Positions 52,528-61,669 of a stretch of DNA of 64,000 nt are shown here, in pieces. Location of the stretch: contig NZ_JAFB01000005.1 in NCBI RefSeq assembly GCF_000519205.1, positions 287,724 to 351,723 of the forward strand. Direction: 5' to 3'. Source of the DNA: Amycolatopsis taiwanensis DSM 45107 (GTDB lineage: Bacteria > Actinomycetota > Actinomycetes > Mycobacteriales > Pseudonocardiaceae). How positions within the stretch are numbered: the first letter of the stretch is position 1; each line of letters starts with the position of its first letter. Made by a program: the position numbers and the translations under genes. The notes beneath the pieces were generated by a model. That model was not told the DNA's origin and did not search any database. It saw only the letters and a list, made by a program, of their open reading frames with translations.

Positions 52528-53274
52528 ATGGACAAGCCGACGCGCCGGGGTCGCGTGCGGGCGGCAACCGACCAGGACATCCGGCGAACCGCACGAGCAC
52601 TGCTCGTCGAGCGGGGCCCGGAGTCGGTGACCCTGCGGGCGATCGCACGCGAACTGGGGATCACCGCGCCCGCCTTATATCGGTACTACGGCTCACGCGA
52701 CGATCTGATCGAGCACCTTCGCCTCGACGTCATCAGCGATCTCGGGGCGGAAATCAGCCAAGAGGTCTCGAGACTGGGCACCGACGGCGTCGCGCAGCTG
52801 TTCACGATCTGCCGTGGCTTCCGTCGCTGGGCGCTCACCCACACCAAGGAGTTCACGCTGGTGTTCGCCTCGCCGACGGGCAGCGTCGGCTCGGCCCTCA
52901 GCAGCGTCGCCACGCTGAACCGCGCCAGCGAGCCGTTCGGGCGAATCTTTTTGGCGGCGGCCGGCCGCATCCTGGCCACCCACCAGCTGAACATCCCGTC
53001 CGTGGACGCGGTACCGGTCGAGCTGCGTGAGGACCTGACCGCCTTCCAGGACGACCTGCTGTCGGTGTTCGGGCAGGCCGGCGTCGACTTCCCACCCGAG
53101 AAGCTCGACCTGGGCACCACCTACGTGATGATCCAGTTCTGGGCCCGTCTCTACGGGCACATCACGCTCGAAGTCTTCGGCAACTACCCCATCCCGCTGT
53201 CCAAGCCGGATGCCGTCTTCGATGCCCTCCTCGCCGACCTCGCGCACGAGATCGGCCTGGAAGGCCCGAACTAG
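52528..53274 (+). CDS. TetR-family transcriptional regulator
   Basis: The 248-residue protein has the TetR HTH (IRRTARALLVERGPESVTLR, IARELGITAPALYRYYGSRD) and a C-terminal domain with the TetR_C_13-like GRIFLAAAGRIL region and WARLYGHITLEVFGNY. TAGAAT (52516-52521) ends 6 bases before the ATG, indicating a leaderless transcript. It probably responds to a small hydrophobic ligand. No obvious target adjoins it; rbsK is divergent, 428 bases away. Confidence 0.9.
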   Translation: MDKPTRRGRVRAATDQDIRRTARALLVERGPESVTLRAIARELGITAPALYRYYGSRDDLIEHLRLDVISDLGAEISQEVSRLGTDGVAQLFTICRGFRRWALTHTKEFTLVFASPTGSVGSALSSVATLNRASEPFGRIFLAAAGRILATHQLNIPSVDAVPVELREDLTAFQDDLLSVFGQAGVDFPPEKLDLGTTYVMIQFWARLYGHITLEVFGNYPIPLSKPDAVFDALLADLAHEIGLEGPN

Positions 53275-53287
53275 CTTGTTTCAAGCG

Positions 53288-53319
53288 GCGCCACCCGCAC
53301 CGCCACGCAAGTCACTTCG
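53288..53319 (+). repeat. Dispersed short repeat copy
   Basis: GCGCCACCCGCACCGCCACG followed by CAAGTCACTTCG shares 24 of 25 bases with 32000-32024, and the upstream CGCCACCCGCACCGCCACGC string recurs at 56843-56862. It sits between the convergent TetR and leuS stops. Confidence 0.6.
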
Positions 53320-53328
53320 AAAGAGTCT

Positions 53329-56205
53329 CTAGACGACCAGGTTGACCAGCCGGCCCGGGACCACGATGACCTTGCGGGGCGCCTGACCGTCGAGCACCGC
53401 CGCGATCTTCGCGTCGGACAGCGCCGCCGACTCCACCGCATCCTTCGCCGCGTCGGCCGGCACCGTGATCCGGGCCCGCACCTTGCCGTTGACCTGAACC
53501 GGATACACGACGGTCTCTTCCACCAGGTAGCGCTCGTCGACGGCCGGGAACGGGCCGTGCACCAGCGAATCCTGGTGGCCCAGCCGGTGCCACAGCTCTT
53601 CCGAAATGTGCGGGCACAGCGGCGCCAGCATCAGCACCAGTGGTTCGACCAGCTCGCGCGGCGTGGCCTCGGCCGAGCCGTACACCTTGGTGAGGTGGTT
53701 GTTCAGCTCGATCAGCTTCGCCCCGGCGGTGTTGAACCGCAGCTCCGCATAGTCCTCGCGAACGCCCGCGATGGTCCGGTGCAGCTGTTTGCGGTCCTCG
53801 TCCGTGATATCCGCGGTGGACACCCGCAGCTCGCCGGTCTGCTCGTCGACCACCAGCCGCCACAACCGTTGCAGGAACCGGTGCGCGCCGACGACGTCCT
53901 TGGTCGCCCACGGCCGCGAAACGTCGATGGGGCCCATGGACATCTCATAGAGCCGGAAGGTGTCGGCCCCGTACGTCGCGCACATCTCGTCCGGGGTAAC
54001 GACGTTCTTCAGGCTCTTGCCCATCTTCCCGTATTCCTGCTTGACCTCGAGGCCCTGGTAGAAGAACTTTCCGTCCCTCTCCTCGACCTGGTCGGCCGGC
54101 ACATGGAAACCGCGGGAATCGGTGTAGGCGTAGGCCTGGATGTAGCCCTGGTTGACCAGCCTCCGGTACGGCTCGTCCGACGACACCTCGCCCAGGTCGT
54201 AGAGCACCTTCTGCCAGAAGCGCGAGTACAGCAGGTGCAGCACGGCGTGCTCGACACCGCCGACATACAAGTCGACACCACCCGGGTCGTTCGCGCCGTG
54301 CTCGTCCGGACGCGGGCCCAGCCAGTACCGCTCGTTCTCCGGGTCGACGAACCGCTCGGCGTTGTCCGGGTCCACGTAACGCAGCTGGTACCAGCAGGAG
54401 CCGGCCCAGTTCGGCATGGTGTTGGTGTCGCGCCGGTAGCGCTGGGGACCATCGCCCAGGTCCAGCGTGACCTCGACCCAGTCGGTCGCGCGCGACAGCG
54501 GCGGCGAGGGCTCGGCGTCGGCGTCCTCGGGATCGAAGGTCTTCGGCGAGTAGTCGTCCACCTCAGGCAGCTCGACCGGCAGCATGCTCTCCGGAATCGC
54601 GTGCGCGGTCCCGTCGGCGTCGTACACGATCGGGAACGGCTCGCCCCAGTACCGCTGCCGGGAGAACAGCCAGTCCCGCAACTTGTACTGCACCGTGCCG
54701 GCGCCGTGGCCGTGCTCCTCCAGCCAGGCGATGATCGCCTTCTTGGCCTCGTCGACGTCCATCCCGTCCAGGAAGCCGGAGTTGACGGCCGGCCCTTCCC
54801 CGGTGAACGCCTTGCCGTCGAAGTCTTCGCTCGGCTGCACGGTCCGGATGATGTCCAGGCCGAACTTCTCGGCGAAGTCCCAGTCACGCTGGTCCTGGCC
54901 GGGCACCGCCATGATCGCGCCGGTGCCGTAGCCCATCAGCACGTAGTCGGCGATGAAGATCGGAATCTGCTTGCCGTTGACCGGGTTCACCGCGTAGGAG
55001 CCGGTGAAGACCCCGGTCTTGTCGCGGTTCTCCTGACGGTCCAGCTCGGACTTGCGGGAGGCCGCCAACCGGTAGGCCTCGACCGCCTCACCCGGCGTCG
55101 CCGCGCCACCCGTCCACAACGAGTCCACATCGGACGTCCAGGCATCGGTGGTCAGCTTGTCCACCAGCGGGTGTTCGGGCGCCAGCACCAGATATGTCGC
55201 GCCGAACACGGTATCCGGGCGGGTGGTGAAGACCTCGATCCGCTCCGCCCCGGCGGGGAAGGAAATCCGGGCGCCCCTGGACCGGCCGATCCAGTTGCGC
55301 TGCATGGACTTGATCTTCTCCGGCCAGTCCAGCCGGTCCAGGTCGTCCACCAGACGATCGGCGTAGGCGGTGATGCGCATCATCCACTGGCGCAGGTTCC
55401 GCCGGAACACCGGGAAGTTGCCGCGCTCACTGCGGCCGTCCGGCGTCACTTCCTCGTTCGACAGCACGGTGCCCAGGCCTGGGCACCAGTTGACCGGCGC
55501 CTCCGCCAGGTAGGCCAGGCGGTGCTGGTCCAGCACGCCCTGCTGCTCGGCGCGGGTCAGCTCGTGCCAGCCGCGGCCATCCGGTGTGCGTCGCTTGTCC
55601 TGGGCGTACTCGGCTTCCAGCTCGGCGATCGGGCGTGCCTTGCCCAGCTTCTCGTCGTAGAAGGAGTTGTAGATCCGCAGGAAGATCCACTGCGTCCACT
55701 TGTAGTAGCCGGGATCGATGGTGGAGATGCGGCGGCGCTCGTCGTGGCCAAGGCCCAGCCTGCGGATCTGCCGCAGGTAGGTGACGATGTTCTCCTCGGT
55801 GGTCTTGCGCGGGTGTTGCCCGGTCTGCACCGCATACTGCTCGGCCGGCAGGCCGAACGCGTCGAATCCCATCGTGTGCAGGACGTTTCGCCCGATCATC
55901 CGGTTGTACCGGGCGTAGACGTCGGTGCCGATGAAGCCCAGCGGATGCCCGACATGCAGCCCCGCGCCGGAGGGGTAGGGGAACATGTCCTGCACGAACA
56001 GCTTGTCCGCGGGCAGGTGGTCGGAGGCGAACGGGCCGACCGGGTTCGGCGCGTTGTACGTGCCGTGTTCGGCCCAGTAGCCCTGCCAGCGCAGCTCGAG
56101 GCTGCCGGCCAGCTCCGCGTTGTAGCGGTGGCCTGGCGTGTCCGAGGGGGTGCCCTGCTCTTGGGATGGTGTCCCAGCCCCATGCTGCGCCGCTGCTTCA
56201 CTCAC
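53329..56205 (-). CDS. leuS: Leucyl-tRNA synthetase
   Basis: The 958-residue enzyme has the HIGH-type motif HVGH (84-87 in [15 protein letters not shown]), the editing domain with [12 protein letters not shown], the [11 protein letters not shown] segment and the KMGKS motif (KMSKS type). It charges tRNA-Leu in the cytosol. The protein has the long actinobacterial length with an extra N-terminal 25 residues. TACCAT (56217-56212) ends 6 bases before GTG 56205, indicating a leaderless mRNA. It matches Rv0041 in the origin-proximal block. Confidence 0.97.
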   Translation of the reverse strand: MSEAAAQHGAGTPSQEQGTPSDTPGHRYNAELAGSLELRWQGYWAEHGTYNAPNPVGPFASDHLPADKLFVQDMFPYPSGAGLHVGHPLGFIGTDVYARYNRMIGRNVLHTMGFDAFGLPAEQYAVQTGQHPRKTTEENIVTYLRQIRRLGLGHDERRRISTIDPGYYKWTQWIFLRIYNSFYDEKLGKARPIAELEAEYAQDKRRTPDGRGWHELTRAEQQGVLDQHRLAYLAEAPVNWCPGLGTVLSNEEVTPDGRSERGNFPVFRRNLRQWMMRITAYADRLVDDLDRLDWPEKIKSMQRNWIGRSRGARISFPAGAERIEVFTTRPDTVFGATYLVLAPEHPLVDKLTTDAWTSDVDSLWTGGAATPGEAVEAYRLAASRKSELDRQENRDKTGVFTGSYAVNPVNGKQIPIFIADYVLMGYGTGAIMAVPGQDQRDWDFAEKFGLDIIRTVQPSEDFDGKAFTGEGPAVNSGFLDGMDVDEAKKAIIAWLEEHGHGAGTVQYKLRDWLFSRQRYWGEPFPIVYDADGTAHAIPESMLPVELPEVDDYSPKTFDPEDADAEPSPPLSRATDWVEVTLDLGDGPQRYRRDTNTMPNWAGSCWYQLRYVDPDNAERFVDPENERYWLGPRPDEHGANDPGGVDLYVGGVEHAVLHLLYSRFWQKVLYDLGEVSSDEPYRRLVNQGYIQAYAYTDSRGFHVPADQVEERDGKFFYQGLEVKQEYGKMGKSLKNVVTPDEMCATYGADTFRLYEMSMGPIDVSRPWATKDVVGAHRFLQRLWRLVVDEQTGELRVSTADITDEDRKQLHRTIAGVREDYAELRFNTAGAKLIELNNHLTKVYGSAEATPRELVEPLVLMLAPLCPHISEELWHRLGHQDSLVHGPFPAVDERYLVEETVVYPVQVNGKVRARITVPADAAKDAVESAALSDAKIAAVLDGQAPRKVIVVPGRLVNLVV

Positions 56206-56357
56206 ATTGTCATGGTAAGTGCGGGGTCGATCCGATTTTCCAGCGGAGGCGTGTGAGCCGCCACGCGGCCGGTGACCACGGGGCCCACGTGCACTGTTGT
56301 GCTACGTCGCCACGCGTGCCCACGTCGCGTCGTGCATCACCCTCTATTCTGAAGGGC

Positions 56358-56762
56358 GTGTATCTCGTCGCGCTGATTCCCATCGTGCTCGGTGTCGTCG
56401 TCGGCTGGGGCGGCATGCTCGGCTGGCGTGAACGCCTCCCGCGGTCGCGGGGGGCGGGCGTGCGGACCGCCGCGACGATGCGCTCCGACGAAGCGTTCCG
56501 GGTCGCCAACAAGGTCGCGGGGTTGCCGACCGTGGTGGCCGGGCTGGTGGGCGTGCTCGCCGGTGTCGCCGGGTTGTTCATGCCGGCCGTGGCGGGCCCG
56601 ATCATCGCGTCGCTGATCGGACTCGCCGGCATGTTCGTGCTGGTGGCCGGTGGCGGTCTGCTCGGTCATCGGGCCGCGGAGGCCGTTCCCGCCCCCGCGC
56701 AGGTGCCCGCGGCTTGCGCCGGCTGCGCCTGCGGTGGCTGTGCCGTCCTCACCGGCAAATAA
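56358..56762 (+). CDS. SdpI-like membrane protein with Cys-rich tail
   Basis: The 134-residue protein has three membrane helices (about 4-20, 57-80, 83-105) and the SdpI-family pattern in RSDEAFRVANKVAGLPTVVA. The C terminus ends CAGCACGGCAVLTGK, four Cys in ten residues, which could bind a metal. TATTCT (56345-56350) ends 7 bases before GTG 56358, indicating a leaderless transcript. It is divergent from leuS. SdpI proteins give immunity to a toxic peptide in Bacillus; that role cannot be assumed here. Confidence 0.75.
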   Translation: MYLVALIPIVLGVVVGWGGMLGWRERLPRSRGAGVRTAATMRSDEAFRVANKVAGLPTVVAGLVGVLAGVAGLFMPAVAGPIIASLIGLAGMFVLVAGGGLLGHRAAEAVPAPAQVPAACAGCACGGCAVLTGK

Positions 56763-56774
56763 CGAGGCTGTCTT

Positions 56775-56880
56775 TTATAAGCGGCGGAGCCGCTTGCGGT
56801 GAGGCACGCAGCTCGCACTCTGCAGCCAAATTCTGAGGTTCCGCCACCCGCACCGCCACGCAAGCCGCCACAACACAAAG
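56775..56880. repeat. REP-like intergenic element with inverted ends
   Basis: One end is AAGCGGCGGAGCCGCTTGCG, which folds into a short hairpin, and the other, read inversely, is GGCGGCTTGCGTGGCGGTGC. The second end carries the string shared with 53288-53319 and 32000-32024. The unit fills the gap between the SdpI-like and yqgE stops and looks like a degraded REP or MITE-type element. Confidence 0.5.
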
Positions 56881-56882
56881 CA

Positions 56883-57455
56883 CTAGTTGCGTTGGAGGTC
56901 GCCGGGGTGCGTGGCCAGTAACGCGGTCGGCACACCTTGGCGGCGCAGCACCTGGCCCCACAGGTCCCGCTCCGGCGTGGCCAGCACGTCGCTGGGCAGC
57001 GCCGGGACGATCAGCCAGTCACCGCGCTCGATCTCGCCGGCGAGCTGCCCCGAGTCCCACCCCGCGTACCCGGCGAACACGCGCAAGCCGCGCACCTTCG
57101 GCACGAGCACGTCCGGATCGGCGTCGAGATCGACCAGCGCGACCGGGCCGCGGACACCGATCAGGCCGGGCACGCCTGTGGCGCTCTCCCCGGCTCGCAA
57201 CGCGGCCAGGCACAGGGCGGTCTTCTTTTCCACCGGACCACCGACGAACACGGCCTGCGGCTCGGCCACGTGGCGCCCCCAACTGGGCAGCACATCACCG
57301 ACCGGGACATCGCTCGGCCGGTTGAGGACCACGCCCAGGGTGCCCTCCACTCGGTGATCGATCACGAACACCACCGTGCGGCGGAAGTTGGCATCGAACA
57401 TCGTGGGGGCGGCGACCAGGAGCGTTCCCGGTTCAACCTCGGCGTCCGCTGGCAC
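56883..57455 (-). CDS. YqgE/AlgH family protein
   Basis: The 190-residue protein has the family opening GTLLVAAPTMFDANFRRTVV, then GTLGVVLNRPSDVPVGDVLP, VFVGGPV and GYAGWDSGQLAGEIERGDW. It matches Rv0038 in sequence pattern and place. The biochemical function of the family is not known. GTG 57455 is chosen by homology; AAGGAG lies about 15 bases upstream, further than usual. Confidence 0.93.
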   Translation of the reverse strand: MPADAEVEPGTLLVAAPTMFDANFRRTVVFVIDHRVEGTLGVVLNRPSDVPVGDVLPSWGRHVAEPQAVFVGGPVEKKTALCLAALRAGESATGVPGLIGVRGPVALVDLDADPDVLVPKVRGLRVFAGYAGWDSGQLAGEIERGDWLIVPALPSDVLATPERDLWGQVLRRQGVPTALLATHPGDLQRN

Positions 57456-57693
57456 CCGGCAATGATCCCACTCCTTGCCCTCCGGTCACACCGCCTGGGA
57501 ACAATCCGCTCCCCGGCACCGTTGAACCAGGTGACCGGCGCACTCCGTGTCCCCCGGGCCCACTTGAGAAGAGCCTTTGTGGAATACCGTCCGGCTGGAG
57601 CCACACTGCGCCACGCCGCCGAGAGGCGACCAAGTGCGCCGGTCCCTTTGTTTCTCTGCTACTCAAGCTGTCGGCTACCTAAGCTGTCGAGTT

Positions 57694-58992
57694 GTGACGG
57701 CAAGCGCGCAATCCGGTGCCGCGAAGGTGCAACTGCGGTCCCTCGCCACCATGCCCGGCTTCCCGCGCCTGCTGCTGTCCCGGTTCGCCGCCCAGTGGTC
57801 GGACGGAGTCTTTCGCGCCGGGCTGGCCGGGGCGGTGCTGTTCAATCCCGAACGCGGCACCGATCCGCTGACCATCGCCGCCGGTTTCGCGGTGCTCCTG
57901 TTGCCTTATTCGCTGATCGGGCCGTTCGCCGGTGCGCTGCTGGACCGCTGGGATCGCCGCCGGGTACTCATAATGGCCAACCTGCTGCGCGGGCTGGCGG
58001 TCGCCGGCACGGCCAGCGCGGTCGGGTTCGGTGTGGCGGGCCCCGGCCTGTTCGTTCTCGCACTGATCGTCGAGGGCATTTCGCGGTTCATCGGCTCGGG
58101 AATGTCGGCGTCCTTACCGCATGTGGTGCCGGTGAATACGCTGGTGACCGCGAACGCGGTGTCGACCACGCTCGGTTCGGTGGTCTCCGTGCTCGGCGGT
58201 GGCTGCGCGATCGGCCTCCGTGCCCTGCTCGGCACCGGCAACACCGGCTCGGCCTGGACGACTTCGATCGCGGTCGTCGGTGCGGTCGTCGCCGCCGCGA
58301 TCGCCGCGGGTTTCGCGCGCGGCCGTCTCGGCCCGGAAGCGATCGACGAGCCGGCCGACCCGCTGATCGCGGTCGCGCGGGGGTTCGCCGACGGGGCTCG
58401 GGCCGCCATGCGGGTGCCGATGGTCACCGCCGGCTTCGTGGCTCTCTTCGCGCACCGCGCGTCTTACGGCATTTCGCTGTTGCTGACCGTGTTGCTCATG
58501 CGGTTCTCGTTCACCGACCTCGGCCCGTTCCGTGCCGGGCTGCCCGGGCTGGGACAGATGGCGTTCATGGCCGGCGCGGGCATCCTGCTCGCCGGGTTCT
58601 GCACACCCCGCCTGGTGGCGGTCCTCGGCCGGCGCAGGGTGACGCTCGCGGCATTGCTGTCCGCCGCGGCCGCGCAGGCGGGGTTGGGCCTGCCGATGGT
58701 GCTGCCGACCGTGCTGATCGCCTCGTTCGTCATCACCTTCGCGGGTCAGGTGCTGAAGTTGTGCGTCGACTCGAGCATCCAGGCGGAAATCGGTGACCAG
58801 ACGCGCGGCCGGGTCTTCGCGCTCTACGACACCTTGTTCAACATCACGCAGGTGGCCGCGGTCGCGGCAGCCGCCGCGGTCACCCCGCTGAGCGGCCGTT
58901 CGCCGCTGCTGCTGCTCGTCGCGACCGCCATCTACCTCATCGGCTGCGCCGGCTACCTGGTGATCGTCCGCCGGGGCGTCCAGGCTTCGTAA
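57694..58992 (+). CDS. MFS transporter (Rv0037c-like)
   Basis: The 432-residue protein has about 12 membrane helices and the motif A-type loop LDRWDRRRVLIMANLLRG near residue 90. It resembles Rv0037c in place next to yqgE. GTG 57694 follows two direct copies of AAGCTGTCG (57665 and 57681) that could bind a regulator. No clear ribosome site or TANNNT box at the usual distance was seen, so the start is uncertain; residue 18 (MPGFPRLLLS) is an alternative. Substrate unknown. Confidence 0.85.
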   Translation: MTASAQSGAAKVQLRSLATMPGFPRLLLSRFAAQWSDGVFRAGLAGAVLFNPERGTDPLTIAAGFAVLLLPYSLIGPFAGALLDRWDRRRVLIMANLLRGLAVAGTASAVGFGVAGPGLFVLALIVEGISRFIGSGMSASLPHVVPVNTLVTANAVSTTLGSVVSVLGGGCAIGLRALLGTGNTGSAWTTSIAVVGAVVAAAIAAGFARGRLGPEAIDEPADPLIAVARGFADGARAAMRVPMVTAGFVALFAHRASYGISLLLTVLLMRFSFTDLGPFRAGLPGLGQMAFMAGAGILLAGFCTPRLVAVLGRRRVTLAALLSAAAAQAGLGLPMVLPTVLIASFVITFAGQVLKLCVDSSIQAEIGDQTRGRVFALYDTLFNITQVAAVAAAAAVTPLSGRSPLLLLVATAIYLIGCAGYLVIVRRGVQAS

Positions 58993-59164
58993 CTTTTGCC
59001 GCCTGATCCGCCCGGCAAGAACCCCTCGCCGGTGCGGATCGGGACCCTCCAGAGCGAGGCGATTCGCTACCGTTCAGCTCAATACCTCCGCGGGAGCCAG
59101 TCGTCGACCGGAGCGATGGGCTAGGTTTGACACCGCCTTCTTGACCTTGCAGGGAGAGTCAGTC

Positions 59165-61009
59165 ATGCGGTATCGAGTCGACCTGGCCGACCGGCCGGAC
59201 GGGTTGTACGCGGTGTGGCAGGGACAGGTCTTCCACGCCCAGCGCTCGACCGCGGACGGCACCCTGCTCCTCACCACGCTGCCCGGGGACGAGGTGCCCG
59301 AAGGTTTCGACGCCGAATGGGACTCCCGGCCGGCGAAGGTCGTGCCCGAATCGGAGGCGACGAGCACCTTCAGCCTGCAGACCCACTGCCTGTTCGACGA
59401 CGAGATCTACCGGGTCGCGCCGGGCGGCGACACCCACGCGCTGACCCTGCGCTGGAGCGGGACGGACGAGACCCGGGCCCGCCAACTCGGGCTGACCGGC
59501 CTCGCCGCCACCGCCGGAGTGGACGAGCTCACCGCGGTCTGGCAGGAACGGCACGACCTGGGCGGCGCGCGCCCCGAGCCGGGCACCGGTGAGGAGGAGA
59601 GCCTGGTGCGGGCGATCGCCCGCACGCTCCGCGGCATCCTGCCGGACGGCTGGGAGCGGGTCGCCGCGCAGTTCCAGCAGGTCGGGGACTACGCCGAGAT
59701 CGAGATACGGTCCGTGGGCAGCGGCCTTTCGGTGTCGCTGCCGGCACCGGTCCAGCTCGGACAGCTGTTCGTGGCGCTGCGCGCGGCGATGTACCAGCCG
59801 GACACCGGCACCTGGTTCAAGGGCACGCTGACCCTGGAAGCGCCGGCCCAGTTCCACTTCGACTACGACGCGACCAACGAGCCCACCTGGCGCCAGGCAC
59901 CCGGCAACGGCAGGCTGACCGCCCGCGCCCACGACGCGGAACTGGAGCACTACCCGCGCGACCGCAAGCACGTCCCGGACTGGCTGGCCGCGAAGGCCGG
60001 GCTGCCGATGGCCCCGCAGTTCCGCCAGGCCACCCTGAGCGAGAACCTCCAGCCGCTGCCCGCGGACGAGGCCCGCCGGGCGCTGGACTACCTGTACCGG
60101 GCGCCGGTCGTGCTGGCCCGTCCTGGACGGCTGCCGGACGCCTTCGCCCCGACCGCGCCACCCGACGTGCCGGACGCGTTCCACACCGACGGAGCCTGGA
60201 TCTGGCGCGCCTCCGTCCCGCACTACCTGCGCAAATACGGCCTTCCGCCAGAGCCGGAGCTGCTGGAGCGAATCCGCGGCAACTCCTACCGGGTGCCGTT
60301 TGTGCCGGCGGAGGTGCGCGCGGCCGCCGAGGCCGAGGTCCTCGGCCAACCGTATCCGCCGACCCCGCCGCCCCCGGACCTCGACGCGGTGACCCTGATC
60401 GACCGCGGGGAAGAGCCCCCGATGGGGTTGCGGGCGGCGGAGATACTGACGCTGGTGGAACGGCGGATCACCGAGTACGGCGTTCCGGAGTCGGCATACC
60501 GGATCGGTGAGCTCGCCGAGGGTGTGTGGTGCCTGCGGCGCACCGAGGCGAGCTGGGAGGTCAGCGGGCCGGACGGCGCCGAGCCCGCGGCGTTCTCGCA
60601 CGTCGAGGAGGCCGCGCGATTCCTGCTGGGCTCGCTGCTGCTGTATCCGGCGCGCGTTCCCGACGAGCAGTCACAATCGGCAGACTGGCCGATCATGCCG
60701 TTGCGGGGAGAGCCACCGCTGACCATGTTCCGCGCCAAGCGCATGGTCGTGCTCGGCCCGGGAACGATGGTGGCGCGCTTCGGAAACGAGGCGGGCAACC
60801 TGGTGCATGAGCCATCAACGCGCTTCCCGGAAGCCTCGCTGACGCCGGACCGGGAGTTGCTGAGACAGGAGTACCGCGTCGTCCGGCCGTTGCGGGTGCT
60901 CACCGGCGTGACCCTGCCCTGGGGCCCACTGCCGGGCGGGGCGGTCGGCTACTTCCTGCCGCGCACCCTCGCCCAGCATCTGGAGACCGGTGCCATGGCA
61001 CGTGCCTAG
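59165..61009 (+). CDS. YezG-like / TNT-domain fusion protein
   Basis: The 614-residue protein has an N-terminal beta-rich region (1-140), a YezG/DUF600 immunity-like domain (about 146-274, with LPDGWERVAAQFQQ, GTWFKGTLTLEA, FHFDYDATNEP and YPRDRKHVPDWL), a linker with IWRASVPHYLRKYGLPPEPE, and a C-terminal TNT-like domain (about 520-614: GPGTMVARFGNEAGNLV, EYRVVRPLRVLTG, LPWGPLPGGAVGYFLPR). There is no signal peptide. GGGAGAG lies 6 bases before ATG 59165. Residues of the CpnT active site appear changed. Place beside pcnA recalls cpnT. Confidence 0.7.
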   Translation: MRYRVDLADRPDGLYAVWQGQVFHAQRSTADGTLLLTTLPGDEVPEGFDAEWDSRPAKVVPESEATSTFSLQTHCLFDDEIYRVAPGGDTHALTLRWSGTDETRARQLGLTGLAATAGVDELTAVWQERHDLGGARPEPGTGEEESLVRAIARTLRGILPDGWERVAAQFQQVGDYAEIEIRSVGSGLSVSLPAPVQLGQLFVALRAAMYQPDTGTWFKGTLTLEAPAQFHFDYDATNEPTWRQAPGNGRLTARAHDAELEHYPRDRKHVPDWLAAKAGLPMAPQFRQATLSENLQPLPADEARRALDYLYRAPVVLARPGRLPDAFAPTAPPDVPDAFHTDGAWIWRASVPHYLRKYGLPPEPELLERIRGNSYRVPFVPAEVRAAAEAEVLGQPYPPTPPPPDLDAVTLIDRGEEPPMGLRAAEILTLVERRITEYGVPESAYRIGELAEGVWCLRRTEASWEVSGPDGAEPAAFSHVEEAARFLLGSLLLYPARVPDEQSQSADWPIMPLRGEPPLTMFRAKRMVVLGPGTMVARFGNEAGNLVHEPSTRFPEASLTPDRELLRQEYRVVRPLRVLTGVTLPWGPLPGGAVGYFLPRTLAQHLETGAMARA

Positions 61010-61579
61010 TCAGGCCTTGCCCTTGTCTTCGCGGATTTCACGCTCGACGTTGGCGATCTGCGCCGCGATCTGCGACATCCCCACCGCGACCATCGAGAAC
61101 CCGTCGTTGACCTTCTTGTCCAGTCCGTCGACCTTCTTCTCCAGTCCATTGACCTTCTGGTCCAGGCCATTGACCTTCTTATCCAGTCCGCCAAGCTGGT
61201 TACCCTGCTTGACCTGAGTTTCGCGCAGCGCTTCCAGTAGGCGCTTGTGAACCTCCATCTGGGATTCCAAGCGGTCCAGCCGGTCGTCCACGCCGCTCAG
61301 CCGGTTGTCCACGCCGCTCAGCCGACCCTCCACCTGGTGCAGCCGACCCTCTACACGTTCCAGCCGGTTGTCCACCCGATCCAGTCGGCCCGTCACACCG
61401 TCCAGCCTGGTGTGTGCGCGGTCCAACTTGACGTCCACCAGGTCAAACCGAGCCGACATGATGTCTTGGTCCATACGTGCCTCCTCGGACACGCCGAGTG
61501 CTCTCGTCGCATCTTCGCGGGCGGCGCGGGCGATCTCAAGTGCTTGGGCAGCCATGCTGTGCTCCGTTTCTTCCGTCAT
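61010..61579 (-). CDS. Heptad-repeat coiled-coil protein
   Basis: The 189-residue protein is one long coiled coil. The middle carries seven consecutive heptads of RL-x-x-V-x-x form (RLDGVTG, RLDRVDN, RLERVEG, RLHQVEG, RLSGVDN, RLSGVDD, RLDRLES), followed later by four of LDKKVNG type. TAGCTT (61592-61587) ends 7 bases before the ATG, indicating a leaderless mRNA. It has no membrane segment and abuts the TNT-domain gene stop. Function unknown; a rod or scaffold is likely. Confidence 0.8.
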   Translation of the reverse strand: MTEETEHSMAAQALEIARAAREDATRALGVSEEARMDQDIMSARFDLVDVKLDRAHTRLDGVTGRLDRVDNRLERVEGRLHQVEGRLSGVDNRLSGVDDRLDRLESQMEVHKRLLEALRETQVKQGNQLGGLDKKVNGLDQKVNGLEKKVDGLDKKVNDGFSMVAVGMSQIAAQIANVEREIREDKGKA

Positions 61580-61644
61580 GGCTGCGAAGCTAATGAGCCC
61601 AAAAAAGGCCCCTGACCTGCGGACGCGACTTATCGCGGTGTGGT

Positions 61645-61660
61645 TGTTTCACGTTGAACA
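61645..61660 (+). promoter_or_regulatory. parS-like site
   Basis: TGTTTCACGTTGAACA differs by one base from TGTTTCACGTGGAACA, a common actinobacterial parS form. It lies between pcnA and the coiled-coil gene in the region expected near the origin, where ParB-binding sites cluster. Confidence 0.6.
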
Positions 61661-61669
61661 ATGCGCGAC

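Noticed and set aside
53557..56256. 899-codon open frame antisense to leuS
   Set aside because: It mirrors the leuS codon pattern in high-GC DNA; the product is R/V/H-rich with no family pattern, and leuS is unmistakable.
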